Origin: Apium graveolens
Lineage: Eukaryota > Streptophyta > Magnoliopsida > Apiales > Apiaceae
Direction: 5' to 3'
NCBI RefSeq assembly: GCF_009905375.1
Contig: NC_133650.1
Span: forward strand, 64,731,669 to 64,795,668
Length of the DNA stretch: 64,000 nt
The notes below the pieces were generated by a model. The model was given only the letters and a program-made list of their open reading frames with translations, did no database searches and was not told the origin of the DNA. Within the stretch, counting starts at the first letter, position 1. Each line of letters opens with the position of its first letter. The translations under genes and the position numbers were made by a program. Shown one piece after another: positions 59,026-64,000 of this stretch.

Positions 59026-59229
59026 AGCCAAGTCAAGATCTACAACTACTTAAATTCTGATATGAATACAGACTGAAGTTGTTATCAGATGTTAAAGATT
59101 GGTAAAGCTTTAAGGACTGTAAGTTGTAGTTATCTAGTCTAATTCTCATGCATTTGTACTTAATATTTTTGACATCATCAAATATATGTTAAACTTGTAT
59201 ATTATGCTAATTTACAAGTTGGGGGAGAT
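59026..59229 (+). other. 3' UTR and polypurine tract of C5
   Basis: AT-rich and non-coding. It ends in AAGTTGGGGGAGAT directly before the LTR, the plus-strand primer. Confidence 0.75.
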
Positions 59230-59780
59230 TGTTAGATATATTTGATAATGTCATGGCTAATATGATTTATGTTTAGTTTTCAGATCTTACTTAAACAGGT
59301 TAGATCAGTATTTGCTGGAAGTCAGGACTTAAGGATATCAGTACTTATATTATCAGAAGATAATTATCAGAAGATGGATATCAGAACTTAAGTACTGAAG
59401 GATGTTCTAATAAGGACATCAGCTGATTAAAGGAAAGAAGATCGAGATAAACATAAGTAGAGATATGCATGAAGAAGGAATTCTATGAAGAATAGAATAC
59501 TTGGAAGAAAAGATATCTGATTGATATATTTTAGGAAGCAGAATTATATTCCATATCAATTAGCGATTATCTTATAACTGTGTAGTATATAAACACAAAC
59601 ATAGGGTTTACACTAAAAGTGTTATCATATTCGAGAAGATTATTCATTGTAACCCTAGCAGCTCTCGTGATATTTGTTCATCACTGAGAGGTAACAGTTC
59701 CATACTGTAACAGAGTTTATTGTTTCAATAAAGTTTGTTTTCTGTTACTTGAGTTATAAAAGTTCGATTTGATTGTATTA
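59230..59780 (+). repeat. 3' LTR of C5, cut short by element F (551 bp)
   Basis: Starts TGTTAGATATATTTGATAAT and follows the C2 LTR to TTCGATTTGATTGTATTA, where it breaks off about 46 bp before the expected end. The family-C motif is dense at 59325-59400 (ATCAGAAGATAATTATCAG, ATATCAGAACTTAAGTACTG). The missing end presumably lies beyond element F, outside the window. Confidence 0.8.
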
Positions 59781-62157
59781 TATAACGACTCGTGTATTTT
59801 TATTTTATTTCTAATATTTGGAAGTGTAATAAAAGTTTAAGTAAATAAATAAAAGATGTGTATTGATTTTGGCAGCGGTTATTAATTGTTATTTAATTAA
59901 TTATGATTTGTTGATATGTGGAATTGAATTGTGTGATTTATTAGTGAGTTACATGATTTTATTTTGCTTGTAAAAGTGATTTTATTGTAATTTTAATTCC
60001 ATGAATATTTGGGTTGTCTTTAAAATTGGTTTTCTAATTTTATAATTTCAATAATTATTTTTAGGACTTTATAAAATTGAGAAATCAATATCTTGTTAAT
60101 TATTCATTTTTAAATAATTTTCTGAGTGTGTTAAATGCTAAAATCCATATTTAATTATGGGAATCGTTTCACCCGCGCGTCATTTCGTTGTTTGTTAAAG
60201 AGCGGGTATAAAGTGCGCTTTCGGAATTATTTTTAAAATTTTGAAAATTACGTTTTAATTAGTTCGGAATATTTCGGATCTTTTTGGATTAGTTGGAATT
60301 TATTTCAATGTGTTTTTAATACTACTTGGTTCGTTAAAAATATATATGTCGGGATATAAATTGGGTTCCGGGGATTCAGAAGTCTGGATTAATAATAAAC
60401 CAACATGTATCCTGTTTTAACAGGACACGTGTGGCTGCCCTGTTATTTCCTTGGCTTATTTCCCTTTGGTCATTCGGCTGTGTCTTGAACTCTCTCGATT
60501 TTCTGTTCTCTCTCTCGATTGTTTCTTGCTTTTGCTCGGCTCCTTTCCTCGATTTCCATCTTCTTCCTTTTACTTTGCTTCCCTGGGCTTCATTTCTCCA
60601 TTTCTCTGTTTTTCCGACGATCTCTCCGGTGAGCCGCCCCTGTTTTCCGGTTGGCTTGGCTTTGATATATACAGTTGGTATACATATATATATATATACG
60701 TGTGTGCCCTGTGTGTATATATGTGTGTGTGTGTGAGAGAGGCGCGGTGGCGCCTGTGTTACCTGTGCAGTGATGCGGTTGTGTGTTTGGTTGGGCTGGT
60801 TATTGGGCTTGCAGTTGGGCTCTACTATTGGGCTTATTTTGTGAGCTTATTTTTGCAGTTGGGTTTTTGGATTGTTTTGTTTGGGCCTGTTCGTGTAGCA
60901 GATTGGTTATTGTAAATTGATTTTGATTCTTTTTATTTACTTAATTTTCCTGCAGCGAAATAAATGAGTATCATTTTTGAAATAAAAGAATTTCGTGGAG
61001 AAAAAAAATAATATTAATCGGTATGATTTATTTGGGAACCCGTATTATATCGGGCGCCAATAAATTGTGCCGCCGTTGACGATGAACTTCGGTGAGTCAA
61101 CGGTGGACGGTGATGACGATGTTCTGAGTCCTAAATTCTATAAATAAATAAAATAAAATAATTATGTAAAATATGTTTGGATTTAGATAATTAATTTTTA
61201 TTGGTGTTGGGTTGTTCGGAATAATGTTGTGGATTGTTGAGAATTGTTGATGTCGAGTATAATCGACGGGTAGTCTTATAAATAAAGAAGTTGCTGCCAA
61301 AATTTTCTAAAAATATATTTGTAATCGTACATAATTATGTGTTACGTGTTACTCCTATTTATGTTTAAGAGATGTGATTACATGATTATGTGTATAATAA
61401 TATGAGTCGGGTTGTCGGATTTGGGTCATTAGGATTTGAGGATATCAAGCATGTCTGTATAACTAATTAGGGTATTCTGTAACTGTAGATCACAGTCGAG
61501 TTGTTCCAGGATCAAAGTCAGCGTGAAAGCTATTTAGGGTTTGTAAAGCATTGCAAGGCAAGTACCCCTGACCAATCTTTTATGGTTCAGTGCATATGAA
61601 TAGCTAAATATTTTATTCTCGTAATGGAACAGAAACGTTTTAAGTTACATATCCCCTGTAGTATTACACAGCACACTACAATGTTGTTTTCACAAAGCAT
61701 GCTAATTAGTGATATCCAGTTGCTTTGATTATCATTATGAAATGTTGATATCATGATTACAGCTCTGTTCCCATTATTGTTACATTACTTTTTTAATATG
61801 TTATTCATATTTGGTACTGCTGAGCGATTATGCTCACCCTTGCAAACTGTTATGTATATTTCGCAGATACCTAGAAGATCAGTCAGACTGACCCGTGTTT
61901 CCGCCCCTACTGGACCTGGCTCCTCTGAGGTAGTTTGTATCAGACCATGAGGCCCGAAGAGTTGCTGAATAAAGTTAGTGTGTCTTAGATATTGAATAAA
62001 GAGTTTGTAATATTGAGAACCTGAATTATACTTGAACCTGGATCGGATCTTGGTGTGGGGTCAAGTTAGTATATTTTAATAATAATTCTGTTGTTTATAT
62101 TTTTGGTAATTGTGTTTAGTGACGTCAACTCCTAACCCCGGGGTTGAGGCCATCACA
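59781..62157 (+). repeat. 5' LTR of chromovirus-like Ty3 element F (2377 bp)
   Basis: It ends GGCCATCACA at 62157, two bases before a tRNA-iMet primer site. The start is placed at TATAACGACTCGTGTATTTT, where the C5 LTR ends; the expected TG reads TA. It shares segments with the array LTRs: AAAGTGATTTTATTG, AATAATTATTTTT, AGCGGGTATAAA and GGCAAGTACCCCTGAC. The long CT-rich stretch (60440-60660) followed by TA and TG microsatellites (about 60672-60737) yields spurious frames. No gene supported. Confidence 0.75.
60672..60737. repeat. TA/TG/GA microsatellite in LTR of F
   Basis: Successive short runs of AT, GT and GA dinucleotides. Simple repeat. Confidence 0.85.
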
Positions 62158-62159
62158 GT

Positions 62160-62171
62160 TGGTATCAGAGC
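62160..62171 (+). promoter_or_regulatory. Primer binding site of element F
   Basis: TGGTATCAGAGC, the initiator tRNA-Met complement, lies directly after the LTR (GT spacer). Confidence 0.9.
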
Positions 62172-62481
62172 TACAGGTTCAAGTCCCTGATTCAGGTTAG
62201 GGATTGTGTTAAGTAGGTGATAACGTGAGACTTTAAGTGTGAGTCAGCAACTCATATAGAGGAGCAAACCTTTAGAGTCAGTCGAGGGTTCCGACGGTGT
62301 TACCCTGGCATCTATTAAATGTTTTGATAGAATTGCCTTGACCTGGTTGTGTCTTGTCTGTATATTATTATGTTGGCAGTGGCCTATTGCGGTTTCGAGC
62401 TCTCCATCTCGGGAGAATCCTTCTGATTCAGATAGCTCAGGTTCTGAGAGACCTCTTGATGCTGTTACCGAGGAGACCCCT

Positions 62482-62946
62482 ATGCCTCCTCCACCAGTCC
62501 CTTCTTTTATGCCTCGAGACATCCCTGGACCTGGTCCTCGTCCCCATTGGGTACGCAGGTCTGTGTCTGCTGTCAGGGATTTCCCTCCTGGCTGCGGTCC
62601 CAGTTCTTCCATGATGAGACCTCCGGTACCTCCTGTGGCCCCTAGTGGTACTTCTTCACCGATCCCTTATCATGTCCATAGGGCGGTGAATACTTCCTTT
62701 ATTAGAGATCAGAGTCCAGAGTTTGCTGCCCAGTTGGACCAGGTACCTATTGCACCATTTCAGGGTATTTCTGCCCCTTCCCCTGAGGTGCAAGCCCGTG
62801 TGCGAGCATTGACCCAGATGGTTGTAGAGAGAGCTAGATCTGTTGACCGTTTCATTAACTCAGAGTTCAGAGTTGTACAGTATCAGGACCTAGTGAACTG
62901 GCTAGTGTTTGAGCTAGGTTCCATTGGTGGCAGTGGTAGTGGCTAG
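62482..62946 (+). CDS. Leader ORF of element F (proline/serine-rich, 154 aa)
   Basis: The frame is open from at least 62338; the first ATG in it is at 62482 (MPPPPVPSFMPRDIPGPGPR). It is rich in Pro, Ser and Arg for about 100 residues. The C-terminal ~50 residues are probably helical (APSPEVQARVRALTQMVVER, then QDLVNWLVFELG), with a Gly/Ser tail. It lies between the primer site and gag, about 430 bp before the gag ATG. It is not gag-like in any way I recognise. It could be a real leader protein or a chance open frame. Codon composition is clearly richer in GC than the flanking DNA, which favours a coding origin. Confidence 0.5.
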   Translation: MPPPPVPSFMPRDIPGPGPRPHWVRRSVSAVRDFPPGCGPSSSMMRPPVPPVAPSGTSSPIPYHVHRAVNTSFIRDQSPEFAAQLDQVPIAPFQGISAPSPEVQARVRALTQMVVERARSVDRFINSEFRVVQYQDLVNWLVFELGSIGGSGSG

Positions 62947-63379
62947 ACAGAGTTGCAATAGAGGGATGCGGAGATCAGAGTTGATTTTAGGAGTTCTGTA
63001 GGTGTTTCCTTTATATATGTACATTATGTTGTGATAGGTTGTAGTAGGCGAGGCTGTTATAACAGTCAATTTTGGTGTGTATTCGGATGGTTCTTTGTAG
63101 TTGGATTTTCAGTTGTACTGGTTGGATTCTGTTGGTTATTGTATTTTAGCTGCTTTATCTTATTGTTCAGTTTTTATATATTGTGCGTTGCTATTATTGT
63201 TGTTATTATTATTGTTGTTTCTGTTGCTGGCATTTTTAGATTATAATCATTCACTCAGGACGGATCCAATTATAATGGGGGGATGAGAATACTGTCTTAG
63301 TGGCAACGCTCTCCTGATGCATAAATATAAACTGCTGGAGCAATCCATTTTCTTATATATGACTATTATATTTCAGGAG
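62947..63379 (+). other. Leader between leader ORF and gag of element F
   Basis: TTATTG-rich (63180-63240) and without a convincing gene. Frames here are low-complexity. Confidence 0.6.
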
Positions 63380-64000
63380 ATGCCACCAAAGAGAAATTCT
63401 CAGCCCAATAACGGATCTGCTGGGGATCCTTCCATGAGTGATTTGATGAACTTGTTGCATCAGCAGACTGTACAGCTGGCCCAACAGCAACAACAATTCC
63501 AGCAACAGCAGCAACAATTGCAACAGCAACAACAACAGCAACAACAGCTCATACAGCAATAACAACAGCAAATCCAACAGCAGCAACTACAAATCCAACG
63601 GCAGCATGAGATGAGAGGGGAAAATCAAGGTATTAGTTTTAAGTCTTTTCAAGCAGTGAAGCCCCCAGAGTTTAAAGGAGAGGTAGATCCTGTTGCTGCC
63701 AAGATATGGTTAAAGGAAATGGAAAAAGCGTTTGCGCTCACTAAGGTGAGTGAGAATTTAAAGACTAATTATGCTAGTTATTTTCTGAGGAATGATTCGA
63801 ATTATTGGTGGCAATCTACGCGAGCCCTAGAAGGAGAAGGTCCAGTTCCCTGGGCCAGATTCATAGAATTATTTTTGGAAAAATACTTTCCAGCTTGTCT
63901 CCAAAGTCAAATGGAGATGGAATTTTTGGAGCTGAAACAAGGAAATAGGAGTGTCACGGAATATGAAGTGAAGTTTACAGAGTTGGCCCGTATAGCACCG
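63380..64000 (+). pseudogene. gag: Gag of chromovirus-like element F (partial; stop in polyQ tract)
   Basis: The ATG at 63380 (MPPKRNSQPNNGSAGDPSM) starts a frame with a long Gln tract (63477-63620). One CAA has become TAA at 63560-63562; the frame then continues open to the window edge. After the tract come FKSFQAVKPPEFKGEVDPVA, WLKEMEKAF, SNYWWQSTRALEGEGPVPWA, FLEKYFPACLQSQMEMEFLE, LKQGNRSVTEYEVKF and ELARIAP. These are hallmark blocks of the plant Ty3 gag capsid domain. The nucleocapsid and pol lie beyond the window. The stop, or slippage in the repeat, probably makes this copy defective. Confidence 0.85.

Noticed and set aside
60431..60915. Hydrophobic frames of 101 and 154 codons in the LTR of F
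   Set aside because: They translate CT-rich and dinucleotide-repeat DNA in overlapping frames; composition alone explains the apparent membrane segments.
1..64000. tRNA, rRNA or ordinary host protein genes
   Set aside because: None recognised. The only tRNA-like matches are 12-20 base primer binding sites of retroelements.

Overview
This window is a repeat-dense stretch of a plant nuclear genome, most likely a eudicot. Every coding segment I can support belongs to an LTR retrotransposon. I found no convincing host gene, RNA gene or CRISPR array. Assignment to a family such as Apiaceae is only an impression and cannot be proved from the sequence.

Layout, left to right. (1) 1-1936: the 5' end of a minus-strand Athila/Tat-like Ty3 element (partial gag, tRNA-Asp-type primer site, 1440-bp LTR). 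(2) 1973-12435: minus-strand SIRE/Maximus-like Ty1/copia element 'A' with 3' LTR, long 3' region holding a 121-codon ORF, and decayed pol and gag; its 5' end is missing. (3) 12436-40321: minus-strand SIRE-like element 'C2' inserted in the gag of A. It has a 617-bp LTR, a very long third ORF (ORF3, about 1,280 codons), a spacer and the 3' half of pol. (4) 15562-36137: a 20.6-kb array sits inside ORF3 of C2. It consists of four ~4.09-kb LTRs alternating with three internal domains of exactly 1400 bp and is bounded by one 5-bp target duplication (GAGTG). It is a LARD-like non-autonomous Ty3 element expanded in tandem. (5) 40322-48350: plus-strand SIRE-like element 'B' with 5' LTR, gag, pol and the start of a divergent ORF3; the 3' LTR is missing. 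(6) 48351-59780: a second C-family element, apparently broken by an inversion. Gag-pol, spacer and the first ORF3 codons run on the minus strand (48351 to about 55403, 'C4'); the rest of ORF3, the polypurine tract and the 3' LTR run on the plus strand (about 55404-59780, 'C5'). (7) 59781-64000: the 5' half of a plus-strand chromovirus-like Ty3 element 'F' (2377-bp LTR, tRNA-iMet primer site, proline-rich leader ORF, gag with a polyglutamine tract). Its LTR is a distant relative of the array LTR, so F-type elements are plausible helpers for the array element.

What stands out. The tandem LTR array has mosaic LTR variants and a single outer target duplication. A conserved third ORF occurs in copia families B and C. 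A small coiled-coil ORF lies downstream of pol in families A and C. Each copia family carries its own short motif, repeated in its LTR and 3' region and, for B and C, in coding linkers. A probable 7-kb inversion splits one element. Nonsense codons in the decayed elements are dominated by C-to-T type changes (Gln or Trp to stop), as expected for long-methylated DNA.
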